From a virus: a stretch of DNA of 35,363 nucleotides. Each line of letters starts with the position of its first letter. Within the stretch, counting starts at the first letter, position 1. The notes beneath the pieces are model-generated. The model was not told the origin of the DNA and did no database searches. It saw nothing but the letters and a program-made list of their open reading frames with translations. Position numbers and translations under genes: made by a program. This document shows positions 16,993-23,799 of this stretch, in pieces. Location: positions 1-35,363 of IMG/VR virus record IMGVR_UViG_3300009412_000013, one strand, 5' to 3'.

Positions 16993-17394
16993 CTACGCAC
17001 AGGTCCCGATGACGACCACGCTGATCGCATCAGCAGCAGCAGCCGACAGAGTCGTCATTACGATATCTCCGGTATCTGGTGTGTCGTAGTCACGCTCTCT
17101 CTGTAAGCCGCCGATGTCTGAAAAATCCAGCACCACATTCCCGGTATTACCGAGTTGATGCTTGTAGATCAGATCATTAGACGACGCATCATGGAACTCC
17201 AACTGTGCAGAGATGCCAGCAGTCGCAGAGACGTGGACCTTGGAGATCCGCATGTTGTTGGTGTAATTGAGATCGGAAAGATTCACGATGATCGTATCCG
17301 TGAACTCGCCCGTGCCAGCCCAGGTTCCAGACCATGTGGCGACAAAGGCTTTTCCGTTATTGTAAAGTGCTGTTACTGGGGTAGGAACTGCCAT
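16993..17394 (-). CDS. Hypothetical virion protein, beta-rich
   Basis: A 133-residue protein with alternating hydrophobic strands and few charges (FVATWSGTWAGTGEFTDTIIVNLSDL, then a C-terminal SVVVIGTCA). The composition suits a small structural or decoration protein, and it lies between the beta-helix gene and the adaptor. ATG at 17394 has AAAGGA upstream. The TAG stop is in frame with the adaptor region that follows. No family is recognised. Confidence 0.6.
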   Translation of the reverse strand: MAVPTPVTALYNNGKAFVATWSGTWAGTGEFTDTIIVNLSDLNYTNNMRISKVHVSATAGISAQLEFHDASSNDLIYKHQLGNTGNVVLDFSDIGGLQRERDYDTPDTGDIVMTTLSAAAADAISVVVIGTCA

Positions 17395-17426
17395 GCTTGT
17401 ATCCTTTCAATTTGTTGTGCGTAGCA

Positions 17427-17458
17427 GGAGCGAGGACCATAGCAGTAGTCCCCGCTCC
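17427..17458. terminator. Hairpin between two structural genes
   Basis: GGAGCG and GGAC at 17427-17436 pair with GTCC and CGCTCC at 17448-17458 around one mismatch and a 10-base loop. No T-run follows on the minus strand, so this may be a weak terminator, a processing site or an mRNA-stabilising hairpin upstream of the 133-residue gene. Confidence 0.4.
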
Positions 17459-17464
17459 CGTCGA

Positions 17465-17620
17465 TTACTTCTTTGACTTGGCCTTTGCCTTCGGTTTAGA
17501 CTTTAAGACCGATTGAACATCATTCAAGGTGCATTCTCGATGAGTGTTATTAAGACGTTCATGGATCTCCTTGTCGGACAATCCCTGTTTTGATAACGCC
17601 TTAATTACATCATCATGCAT
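17465..17620 (-). CDS. Small basic protein (51 residues)
   Basis: A short gene whose ATG at 17620 overlaps the stop of the beta-helix gene (TAATG). The product has a helical head (DVIKALSKQGLSDKEIHERL, a possible helix-turn-helix-like pair of helices) and a C-terminal lysine-rich tail (KSKPKAKAKSKK). It resembles nucleic-acid-binding mini-proteins. Function is unknown; DNA or RNA binding is inferred from charge. Confidence 0.6.
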   Translation of the reverse strand: MHDDVIKALSKQGLSDKEIHERLNNTHRECTLNDVQSVLKSKPKAKAKSKK

Positions 17621-18669
17621 TAACTGCCGTCATCTGTGGAGTTCGAGAACACCGTGATGCCAGACGTGGCAGCAAATACGTTCTCGAAACCAGTGTCTGC
17701 GCTTGGAGTCGTATTGTCGGTGATGTAGTTCACGAAGTTCCCAGCCGCAGTCGCGGTCATGTGATTATTATGCGTCCGTTGCGTGGCAGTATTAGCCACG
17801 ATGATACACGCAGTATCAGCGCCCCATGCGGCAAGGTTGTTGTTGTTCGCAACCATGCGGGCCGCAGCAACGCCATTGTAAATACACCCACTCCCATCAG
17901 CACCGCTGGTCAGCATATCGCAGTATTCAATCGTGCAGGAAGTTGCCAGGACCTTGACGCCATTCAACGTTACGTCGGCAACATCGTAAATCTTGCAGTT
18001 CCGAACGGTGGAATGCTCGGAGCCAACATTGATCAGAATCGCATTACGACCTGCCTCGATGATCGTACAGCCTTCGACCAGCGCAGCCAGCGCACCATCA
18101 CTGGCGTCCGTACCCAGAGTAATACCATCCCGGTCTGAATCGGTCATACCGGCCTGATCAATCCAGCAATTCAGAATGCGAACACCAGAGAAATCTTCGC
18201 CAGTGTCCGACGTGTTCACGTCGATGGTCGCAGTTCCAGCCGTTGCCGCAGTGACGTTGTCATCGAACCTGATACTATCGACCGTCACATTGTTCGCATT
18301 GATCTCCAGCATACTGACATCAGTAGCAGTCGAGATTGTCACGTTCGGATACTGACGCGCACCAACGGGCTGTGCAGCCGTCAGAGTCATATCGTCTTTG
18401 CCGATTGTGATTGCCGCCGTAATGGCAATGCTCCCAGGAAGAAGAGCTACCGTGTCGCCGCGACCTGCCGTACAGTCGCCAATAGCAGACTGAATTGTAG
18501 ACAGAGGACGTTCTGGGGTTAAGCCATCGTTGTCGTTCGAGGCACTAAGCCCTGAACCTGTACGGCCTTTTGCAGCGACCGAGCCGCCACCAACGAAATA
18601 AACCCGTCCACCCGGCTTATCGAGATTGACCCACATACCGGATGTGGGATTGAAGATGAGATTTGCCAC
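17620..18669 (-). CDS. Right-handed beta-helix virion protein
   Basis: A 349-residue protein with the pattern of a pectate-lyase-like beta-helix: GDTVALLPGSIAITAAITI, MTLTAAQ, MLEINANNVTVDSIRF, VRILNCWIDQAG, ALVEGCTIIEAGRNAI, STVRNCKIYDV and TIEYCDMLTSG, with Asn/Cys ladders. Such folds occur in tailspikes, depolymerases and some capsid-surface proteins. It lies directly after the major capsid protein rather than with the fibre, which favours a head-decorating or head-fibre role. GTG at 18669 has GGAG 7 bases upstream. No catalytic residues are assigned. Confidence 0.75.
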   Translation of the reverse strand: MANLIFNPTSGMWVNLDKPGGRVYFVGGGSVAAKGRTGSGLSASNDNDGLTPERPLSTIQSAIGDCTAGRGDTVALLPGSIAITAAITIGKDDMTLTAAQPVGARQYPNVTISTATDVSMLEINANNVTVDSIRFDDNVTAATAGTATIDVNTSDTGEDFSGVRILNCWIDQAGMTDSDRDGITLGTDASDGALAALVEGCTIIEAGRNAILINVGSEHSTVRNCKIYDVADVTLNGVKVLATSCTIEYCDMLTSGADGSGCIYNGVAAARMVANNNNLAAWGADTACIIVANTATQRTHNNHMTATAAGNFVNYITDNTTPSADTGFENVFAATSGITVFSNSTDDGS

Positions 18670-18711
18670 GTTTGTTCTCCGTCCCTAAATGCCGCATCCG
18701 TGCGAAATTGA

Positions 18712-18766
18712 GCCAGCAACCTCCTGCGCTGGCGGAACGGGCGGGGAGGGCGGATTTGCCCTCCCC
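18712..18766. terminator. Two hairpins downstream of the major capsid gene
   Basis: In minus-strand order, GGGGAGGGC at 18766-18758 pairs perfectly with GCCCTCCCC at 18751-18743 around a 6-base loop, 11 bases after the capsid stop. It is followed by GCCAGC/GCTGGC at 18712-18733. The first stem is strong but has no U-tract. It could attenuate transcription or protect the 3' end of the abundant capsid mRNA. The gap 18670-18776 holds no gene. Confidence 0.5.
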
Positions 18767-18776
18767 TAACCCTATG

Positions 18777-19682
18777 CTACGCCTGACCAGAACAGAAGAA
18801 ACCCTTCGGATCAGTCCAACCCGAGGACTGGGCGAACATCAGAGTCACCTTGTAGTCCTTGGTATCGAAATCGTACTCGTAGTCCGTCCACGGCTCTTCT
18901 CTGGTATACAGAGTCAAACCATGGTCCTGCTTGTCGGACAGTACAAACCAACGATCCGTGTCGGTCAGGTAGTTCCACACGACCGGCTGGACAATACCCT
19001 TCACAGGGTTGACCGCGTTCGTGTTGTCATCCGGCGTCTGGCTCGACTGGAGCAGACGGTCGGCGTTGAAGCGCTCTTCCTTGGGAACGACCACGTACTG
19101 CGGCTGAATCTGAAGCCGCTTGCCGCCGCCGTCACGGAAGTCGGAGAAGTCGATCAGAGCCTGTTCCAGAGAGGTCTGGCTAAGATCAGCAGCCGAGGAC
19201 AACTCGTTTGAATAGGTCTCACCGTTCTCGCGCACATGAGCCGCTGACGACAGTTCTACGCCGTCTGCTCCAGCATAACTGGAGTTTGCTGCCCTGTTGA
19301 AGTGGTTCGCCAAGAGGGTCTCTTCTGAGGCGTCAGCCGACAGAGAGAGTTCCGTGGCGAGGTCTTCCATAAGACCATACAACTCGTCCCGGTACATACG
19401 TCGAGTGACTCGGAAGCCATTCGCGTAGTCCAGGTGAGTGAAGGTCTCAAGAAAACCCTCGTTGTTCGACAGGTAGGAGATCTGCTCGCCTTCGGCGACC
19501 TGCTGCATCACGCCTACTCCGCCAGCGGTCAGAGAGTGTTCGCGGTACTGGCTTGACTCTTTGACGTTGAAAAGCGTACGACCAACGCTGGGACGCTGAC
19601 GCCATTTGTGGAAAATGACGGTGTCGATCCCGCGAAGCGTTGTCGCGTTTGTCCAGTTGGCAGTCTGTTCAATTCCAGCCAT
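18777..19682 (-). CDS. Major capsid protein
   Basis: A 301-residue protein with features of HK97-fold capsid proteins of the group with a long spine helix: residues about 95-130 (RRMYRDELYGLMEDLATELSLSADASEE) and the late segment QYVVVPKEERFNADRLLQSSQTP, followed by NPVKGIVQPVVWNYLTDTDRWFVLSDK, characteristic of phage major head proteins. Its position after the scaffold and decoration genes agrees. The start ATG 19682 follows the decoration-protein stop by 3 bases. The stop is TAG, followed by a strong hairpin. Confidence 0.85.
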   Translation of the reverse strand: MAGIEQTANWTNATTLRGIDTVIFHKWRQRPSVGRTLFNVKESSQYREHSLTAGGVGVMQQVAEGEQISYLSNNEGFLETFTHLDYANGFRVTRRMYRDELYGLMEDLATELSLSADASEETLLANHFNRAANSSYAGADGVELSSAAHVRENGETYSNELSSAADLSQTSLEQALIDFSDFRDGGGKRLQIQPQYVVVPKEERFNADRLLQSSQTPDDNTNAVNPVKGIVQPVVWNYLTDTDRWFVLSDKQDHGLTLYTREEPWTDYEYDFDTKDYKVTLMFAQSSGWTDPKGFFCSGQA

Positions 19683-19685
19683 GAC

Positions 19686-20201
19686 CTAAACTCCTGCCGC
19701 TAACGTGAGAAGACCTTCGCCGACGTTCAACTGGAGAACCCAGTCGGCATTGGCAGCAGTTCCATCGTTGTCCATTCGCGGCACAAAACCGAGTCCAACA
19801 AATCCACCAGTGGACGTGCCACCATCAGAAATGTCCAACTCATGCTTCGAGATGAACGTAACGGTCGAACCAGTTGTTGCTAGATGATTAAACCCCTGGA
19901 ACAACTCCAACTGAGCGGCGGCTTGCGTGCCGTCGTCTTGAGCCTCATACAACTGATCCGGATGATCTGAAATCAGAACCGGATCAGCCGACGTAGCAGT
20001 TGCAGCAGATGCTGCATGATACGCAAGATTGGAACCCAGTATAACATTATCACCAGCCGCAGCAACATTGACGTTACCGTCAGCAGCCGCCGACATGACA
20101 TCGTTGATATACTGAATCTCCGCCCCGTCTGACGCATATGGACGGCACCGCATTAGGGCCGAATAAGGTACGAACCCGTGCGGGCGATCTACATTAGCCA
20201 T
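19686..20201 (-). CDS. Head decoration protein (capsid-associated)
   Basis: A 171-residue protein starting MANVDRPHGFVPY, a start typical of small structural proteins encoded beside phage major capsid genes. The remainder is beta-rich and Ala/Asp/Thr-rich, with a GFVGLGFVPRMDNDG stretch near residue 135. It probably binds the outside of the capsid or stabilises it. GGGGAGA lies just upstream of ATG 20201. The gap before it (20202-20277) contains an A-rich leader and no gene. Confidence 0.7.
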   Translation of the reverse strand: MANVDRPHGFVPYSALMRCRPYASDGAEIQYINDVMSAAADGNVNVAAAGDNVILGSNLAYHAASAATATSADPVLISDHPDQLYEAQDDGTQAAAQLELFQGFNHLATTGSTVTFISKHELDISDGGTSTGGFVGLGFVPRMDNDGTAANADWVLQLNVGEGLLTLAAGV

Positions 20202-20277
20202 GAGACGATCTCCCCTTCATTTTTTTAACGGGGCCGAATTGCCCGCGTCGGGTTCAGCACTTGGTACTGACCCTTAC

Positions 20278-21006
20278 TCAGCGGCGTTCGGTGACAGACG
20301 TTCCGTCACCATTGCCGCCTTCTCGATCGCGTCGTCCTGCCAAAGCCTTTGATACCTGATCTGCCTTGGAGTGATCCAGACCACGCTGTTTTCTCAGGTA
20401 ATCGTACGACTTCTGTTGGTACGCGTCCCTGGTCTTTTCTTGTTCTTCAGCCCGAGCCGCAAGCTGATCGTTTACTCTCTGATCCTTCTGTCTTCGCCGA
20501 CGCTCTGCCAGTTCGTGAGGGATCGTGACATGAGTCATCTCGTTGGTCCGCAAAGATCCATCTTCACTGGAGGGCTGGTGTTCACCAGCACCGCTCGTGA
20601 CAGTGGCTCCCTGTCCCTTGAAATGCTCAATCCTGTCTGCCCTGACCCACCGGCCTTGGGCACCATCCGACTCGATCTTGTCCTTGATCCTCTGTGGCAC
20701 AGCGAGGTAGTCGTGGCGGTCGAGGTCCTCAATGCGAGTGATACCAGCGGTGGAGAACAACTCGTCATCGTCGGTAGACGGAGTCGCAGGACTCAGATCG
20801 GAAATGTTCATCACCTGCCGATCAAACAAATCAACGATGGTGGAACGATGCTTACGGGTGATGTGTGCCCGCAGGCTTTGCTCCACATTGTGCATCCACG
20901 GCTTCCATCCACAGATGCCACATTCAGAATCATGGCTCTCCATCGACTCGGCCAAGGCCCAATCAACCGCTTGGCGAAACTTGGGTACAACCTTGTCTTC
21001 AACCAT
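20278..21006 (-). CDS. C2H2-type zinc-finger protein beside the scaffold gene
   Basis: A 242-residue protein. C29-G-I-C32, then 15 residues, H48, four residues and H53 form a C2H2-like finger (CGICGWKPW...LRAHITRKH). The C-terminal half is a highly charged coiled coil (LAERRRRQKDQRVNDQLAARAEEQEK) ending in a basic/Gly tail. ATG 21006 is chosen over an in-frame upstream start at 21150, which would overlap the scaffold gene by 150 bases. It overlaps the scaffold stop by 8 bases. A role in head assembly or in the DNA-filled head is possible; the finger may be structural rather than DNA-binding. Confidence 0.65.
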   Translation of the reverse strand: MVEDKVVPKFRQAVDWALAESMESHDSECGICGWKPWMHNVEQSLRAHITRKHRSTIVDLFDRQVMNISDLSPATPSTDDDELFSTAGITRIEDLDRHDYLAVPQRIKDKIESDGAQGRWVRADRIEHFKGQGATVTSGAGEHQPSSEDGSLRTNEMTHVTIPHELAERRRRQKDQRVNDQLAARAEEQEKTRDAYQQKSYDYLRKQRGLDHSKADQVSKALAGRRDREGGNGDGTSVTERR

Positions 21007-21847
21007 TTGCAGCCCCCGCGAAGTGCGAGCGAGAGGTGTTCGCGGCATCGTCCATCTGTTCCTGCGACATGGCGCGAACTGAAGCAAAAGGCGACTTCGA
21101 CGGATCGAGAGTCTCGTTCTTCGTGACAGCAGAAGGAGAACCGTTCCCACCAGAAGAAAACGGATTGGTAGGCTGTCTGGGTTTTGCCCCAGGCTTGATC
21201 TTCTTTCCCTTGATCAGATCATACACCACACCCTTGAGGATCATCTGAGCACCATGCGGGGTTGATGCCGCCTGTGCCATCTGAGGATCATCCAGACGAG
21301 CGGTGTATTCGGTCTCTACGATCCGTTTTTCAGACGCGGTGGAAATGACGCCCTCATCAACAAGGGACCTCAACTCGTTGGTGATTACCACACCGGACTG
21401 AACCTGACTTCGCACGTTACCCGCCGCCGCTCCCGCTGCCAATGCGGCTTCGTTCCGTACGTCTTGCATGGTGACTTGCTCGCCCGAGCCAATTCGCCTC
21501 GAAAGGTGTTTCTCGATCGTCTCGAACGTCTTCTGACCAACTTCATCGTCTGTGTAGTATCCTCGGATTTCCCTGGTCAATTCATCGAGTTCGGCGGCTT
21601 GATTAGCCGTCTGACTCTCGTTGTTCTGCTGTTGACGGGTCCATTCCTGCCACTGGTGGTCGCGCTGCTGGATGAGTCGCCGGACGTTCGCCTGCTGAGA
21701 GGTAGACAGTGCTCCACTCTCATTAGGGTCACGATCCGGCGTATCTACAGGAGTTTCCCTTGTAGACTCATCCACGGCCTGCGGATCATTTTCTGCGGCA
21801 CCGGCATCGACAGGCTCCGTCGATTCAGTGTTGGCGACTTCAGTCAT
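20999..21847 (-). CDS. Scaffolding protein
   Basis: A 282-residue acidic protein. The N-terminal 50 residues are disordered and Asp/Glu/Thr-rich, a central coiled coil (about 50-95, VRRLIQQRDHQWQEWTRQQQN) follows, and the C-terminus has NPFSS and a charged helical end. The composition, length and position between the portal region and the capsid genes match phage capsid scaffolds. The start ATG 21847 follows the preceding stop by one base. No protease is encoded nearby, so scaffold release rather than digestion is likely. Confidence 0.75.
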   Translation of the reverse strand: MTEVANTESTEPVDAGAAENDPQAVDESTRETPVDTPDRDPNESGALSTSQQANVRRLIQQRDHQWQEWTRQQQNNESQTANQAAELDELTREIRGYYTDDEVGQKTFETIEKHLSRRIGSGEQVTMQDVRNEAALAAGAAAGNVRSQVQSGVVITNELRSLVDEGVISTASEKRIVETEYTARLDDPQMAQAASTPHGAQMILKGVVYDLIKGKKIKPGAKPRQPTNPFSSGGNGSPSAVTKNETLDPSKSPFASVRAMSQEQMDDAANTSRSHFAGAANG

Positions 21848-21848
21848 C

Positions 21849-21974
21849 TCAGTAGCCTTTCCTCTTGTAATTTCTGTTGTTCGCCGTCTTGCCCGAGGAA
21901 CTCTTCCCAGAGGCCTTACGTAGTTTTCCTGGTGCCTTTTGGGCAGTCTTCGGGTGCTTCTTTATGTATGTCAC
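21849..21974 (-). CDS. Tiny lysine-rich protein (41 residues), copy 2
   Basis: Starting at GTG 21974, the product is 41 residues, very basic and Gly/Ser/Ala-rich (KKHPKTAQKAPGKLRKASGK, ending NYKRKGY). A longer form from 22061 is possible but would overlap the previous gene in another frame. The stop sits one base before the scaffold ATG. It looks like a histone-tail-like polycation and may bind DNA or an acidic partner such as the scaffold N-terminus; this is inference. Confidence 0.5.
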   Translation of the reverse strand: MTYIKKHPKTAQKAPGKLRKASGKSSSGKTANNRNYKRKGY

Positions 21975-21975
21975 C

Positions 21976-22101
21976 TCAGAACTGCTTTGCGGCCCGTTTC
22001 CCAGTCGGCACCTGGCCGCCCTTCGACTTGGCCTTGGGAGTTCCCTTCGGCTTTGCGCCACTCGCCATCTTCGGCGTTTTCACTCCGAGTCCGGACTTCA
22101 T
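21976..22101 (-). CDS. Tiny lysine-rich protein (41 residues), copy 1
   Basis: ATG at 22101 overlaps the stop of the 64-residue gene (ATGA). The product is 41 residues, beginning MKSGLGVKTPKMASGAKPKG and continuing with Lys/Pro/Ala-rich sequence to RAAKQF. It is followed directly by a second basic mini-gene of equal length. Codon phase and coupled overlaps support real translation. No family is recognised. Confidence 0.55.
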   Translation of the reverse strand: MKSGLGVKTPKMASGAKPKGTPKAKSKGGQVPTGKRAAKQF

Positions 22102-22292
22102 GTTGCGTTCTCCGCGTTAGACTTCATCGCTTGAAAGGCCGTAAGCCAATCAGCGTGGGTGAAGTTGCCGTGCTTTACGACAACCGGGGGTATTACATCC
22201 ATGTTCACGATCAGCCACTTATCCCCACTGAGGATGTTGCGGGAAATCGCGTTTTGCACGTTTTGCGGAACCTGATCAATAGCGCTCGTCAT
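22098..22292 (-). CDS. Hypothetical 64-residue protein
   Basis: A small protein with a helical N-terminus (DQVPQNVQNAISRNI) and a beta segment (KWLIVNMDVIPPVVVKHG). The start ATGACG follows a duplicated junction sequence shared with the tagged gene at 22345-22932, which places this gene at the edge of an inserted cassette. The stop overlaps the next ATG. Function unknown. Confidence 0.6.
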   Translation of the reverse strand: MTSAIDQVPQNVQNAISRNILSGDKWLIVNMDVIPPVVVKHGNFTHADWLTAFQAMKSNAENAT

Positions 22293-22341
22293 GGCCCGTC
22301 TTCGTCCGTGCGTTGGCTGGTAGCTCGGCTACGGCAGTCAT
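22276..22341 (-). pseudogene. Relic of the 3' end of the 96-residue gene (21 codons)
   Basis: After the stop of the tagged gene at 22345, a 21-codon frame beginning MTAVAELP carries the last codons of the 96-residue gene's 3' end (the NART-type segment), now read in another frame. There is no ribosome-binding site. I interpret it as the left-over junction copy created when the tagged gene was inserted, not as a functional gene. Confidence 0.45.
22286..22316. repeat. 31-base direct repeat, copy 1 (partner at 22926-22956)
   Basis: This 31-base sequence recurs 640 bases away at 22926-22956 with one mismatch. Each copy contains a stop/start junction (GGGCCATGAC on the minus strand). The two copies bracket the gene at 22345-22932 almost exactly. 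Confidence 0.85.
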
Positions 22342-22344
22342 GAT

Positions 22345-22932
22345 TTATCGCATATCAGTATAGAAATCATCTGATATATCTGGTCCACCCTCTCTTGGTG
22401 TAGGCCCCTTGGTTCGATTCGGCAAGTCTCTTCGACTTGTTTGCCTTGCCGCGAATCTGGATAGAGCCTTGATCAGGCTTTTCACGTCCTGAAGATTTGC
22501 TCCCGAGGAAATGAGTCCATTTGCTATCTCGCCTATTTCCTGTCCATTTACAGCCGACCCCAACCTCTCAACACTTCTTTCTGCAAAGTGCCTATGGAGA
22601 ACTGGTCTACCTTCTTTGAAGGTGATCGGATAGGATTCCTTGGACTGCCTAAGGAAGTCGTCAATGAACTGCATTGCTCTTTTTGATCCAGCACCAGTGC
22701 CAATCTTTATTCCGCTCTTAATCGACCCCCCCACATCGAAAGGCATCTCATCACCTCTGAATAGTCTCTCCATGTACGGAAGGTCTTCGAGAGACATTAG
22801 ACTGGCAGGCATTGGGGGTGTGGGTCGGGTGTCCTGGCTCGGCATTCCAATGGGACCTTGAGACGTACCCGTAGACATAGCAGACGCAATCGCTTGCAGC
22901 ATCTGTGGATCTATGTTGGGCATCATCGTCAT
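22345..22932 (-). CDS. Tagged accessory protein A1 (conserved N-terminal tag, unique C-terminus)
   Basis: A 195-residue protein. Residues 1-67 form a tag shared with the gene at 26860-27495: MTMMPNIDPQ, a short helix ending AMSTG, a Pro-rich spacer, then LMSLEDLPYMERLFRGDEM and PFDV. After the tag the two proteins have nothing visible in common; here residues 75-175 are helical with a basic patch (RPVLHRHFAERSVERLG). The gene lies between the portal and the scaffold. The tag may target proteins to the procapsid or portal, while the C-terminal parts do different jobs; this is inference. Start overlaps the upstream stop (ATGA). Confidence 0.65.
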   Translation of the reverse strand: MTMMPNIDPQMLQAIASAMSTGTSQGPIGMPSQDTRPTPPMPASLMSLEDLPYMERLFRGDEMPFDVGGSIKSGIKIGTGAGSKRAMQFIDDFLRQSKESYPITFKEGRPVLHRHFAERSVERLGSAVNGQEIGEIANGLISSGANLQDVKSLIKALSRFAARQTSRRDLPNRTKGPTPREGGPDISDDFYTDMR

Positions 22933-22956
22933 GGCCCATCTTCGTCCGTGCGTTGG
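22926..22956. repeat. 31-base direct repeat, copy 2 (partner at 22286-22316)
   Basis: Second copy of the junction repeat. It holds the last nine codons of the 96-residue gene and the first bases of the tagged gene, with a single A/G difference from the other copy. Confidence 0.85.
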
Positions 22957-23219
22957 TCCGTGTGGAAGTCCTCCAATGCATTCTCTCGGTAATTCCCCAA
23001 TCTCGCCTGAACTCGCCTGATCCCTTCCAGCACTCCAGCCTGGAAGTTGACCTTCTCAAGGTCTTTCCCTCTGGCGTCTCCGGTGAGGATCACGGTTTCC
23101 TTGCGAATCATCTCATCAATGACTTGAGACACGTCAGAAAAGGCCGGGTTTGTTACCAGATCTCTTCTGCTCCGCACGTCCACCCAAGCGGTTCCGTTCA
23201 TCAGCGACGACGCCTCCAT
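22929..23219 (-). CDS. Hypothetical 96-residue protein
   Basis: A mostly helical small protein (VSQVIDEMIRKETVILTGDA, then EKVNFQAGVLEGIRRVQARLG) with an acidic C-terminus. Proteins of this kind beside the portal are sometimes head-assembly accessory proteins. It overlaps the end of tagged gene B1 by 19 bases and its stop overlaps the ATG of A1. An 18-base sequence in its 5' part (23162-23179) recurs at 23233-23250 inside the end of B1, a further sign of local duplication. Confidence 0.6.
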   Translation of the reverse strand: MEASSLMNGTAWVDVRSRRDLVTNPAFSDVSQVIDEMIRKETVILTGDARGKDLEKVNFQAGVLEGIRRVQARLGNYRENALEDFHTDQRTDEDGP

Positions 23220-23734
23220 CTTTTCGATGGTGCTCTTCTGCTCCGCACGTAAGAATATGGGGCCAGGTCTGGTGGATATGGGGCTAGGTCTGGCTCGAAC
23301 TCTCTCATGCCCTGCATACCTCTTATATAAGCAGGGAAGTCACGCTCCGAACCCTGACTAAATCCTGGGTCGCTATAGGGATTGCGGCCCCGAGGCGGCG
23401 TGCGCTGACTAAATCCTGGCTGACTATTATCCCTATAGCCAGTTTCCACAGCCGGATACTTGAAACCGTACTGACTATAGGGATTGCCGCGCCGTGGATC
23501 CTCATTGACGCGCCCGAACGCCTGCATCTCAGGAGGCACCCTTCGTTGACCGTTACCGCCCATAGTCGCACTCATTATCGCTTCCAACATGGCCAGCATT
23601 TCTGGGTCGGCATTTGCAATTGGATCTTGCAGGAGTGGGGTTCTTCCAAGGGCTCCCATATTCGGCCCTGCGTTCTGACTATAGGCAGGGTTGCGGTTTT
23701 GACCATATGGGTTCATATACTCGGGTCTAGGCAT
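23201..23734 (-). CDS. Tagged accessory protein B1 with NPY and YIR motifs
   Basis: A 177-residue, Pro/Arg/Gln/Tyr-rich protein. It starts MPRPEYMNPYGQ and shares LLQDPI-ANADPE-AMLE-IM-TMG with its neighbour B2. The middle repeats NPYSQYGF and NPYSDPGFSQG. It then carries FPAYIRGMQGMREFE, the same motif as the repeats of the 582-residue virion protein, and DLAPYPPDLAPY. The last 12 residues are strongly basic (RWRRRR), where the frame overlaps the next gene. AAGGAG precedes ATG 23734. It is probably a largely unstructured virion or assembly protein that shares partners with the repeat protein. Confidence 0.6.
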   Translation of the reverse strand: MPRPEYMNPYGQNRNPAYSQNAGPNMGALGRTPLLQDPIANADPEMLAMLEAIMSATMGGNGQRRVPPEMQAFGRVNEDPRRGNPYSQYGFKYPAVETGYRDNSQPGFSQRTPPRGRNPYSDPGFSQGSERDFPAYIRGMQGMREFEPDLAPYPPDLAPYSYVRSRRAPSKRWRRRR

Positions 23735-23763
23735 GTCGTACTCCTTGGTTGTGGTCTCTTTTG

Positions 23764-23799
23764 CTACGTACGTCCACCCGTGTAGTTCCGTTCAATCAT
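23764..23799 (-). other. Tiny ORF (11 codons) overlapping the B2 stop
   Basis: ATGA at the B2 stop opens the frame MIERNYTGGRT, ending in TAG 29 bases before the B1 start. There is no separate ribosome-binding site; translation would be by coupling from B2. It could be a bridge or leader peptide, or a relic. It is not in frame with B1. Confidence 0.35.

Noticed and set aside
20371-21126. 251-codon open frame on the plus strand
   Set aside because: Antisense to the zinc-finger and scaffold genes; no ribosome-binding site or recognisable domain.
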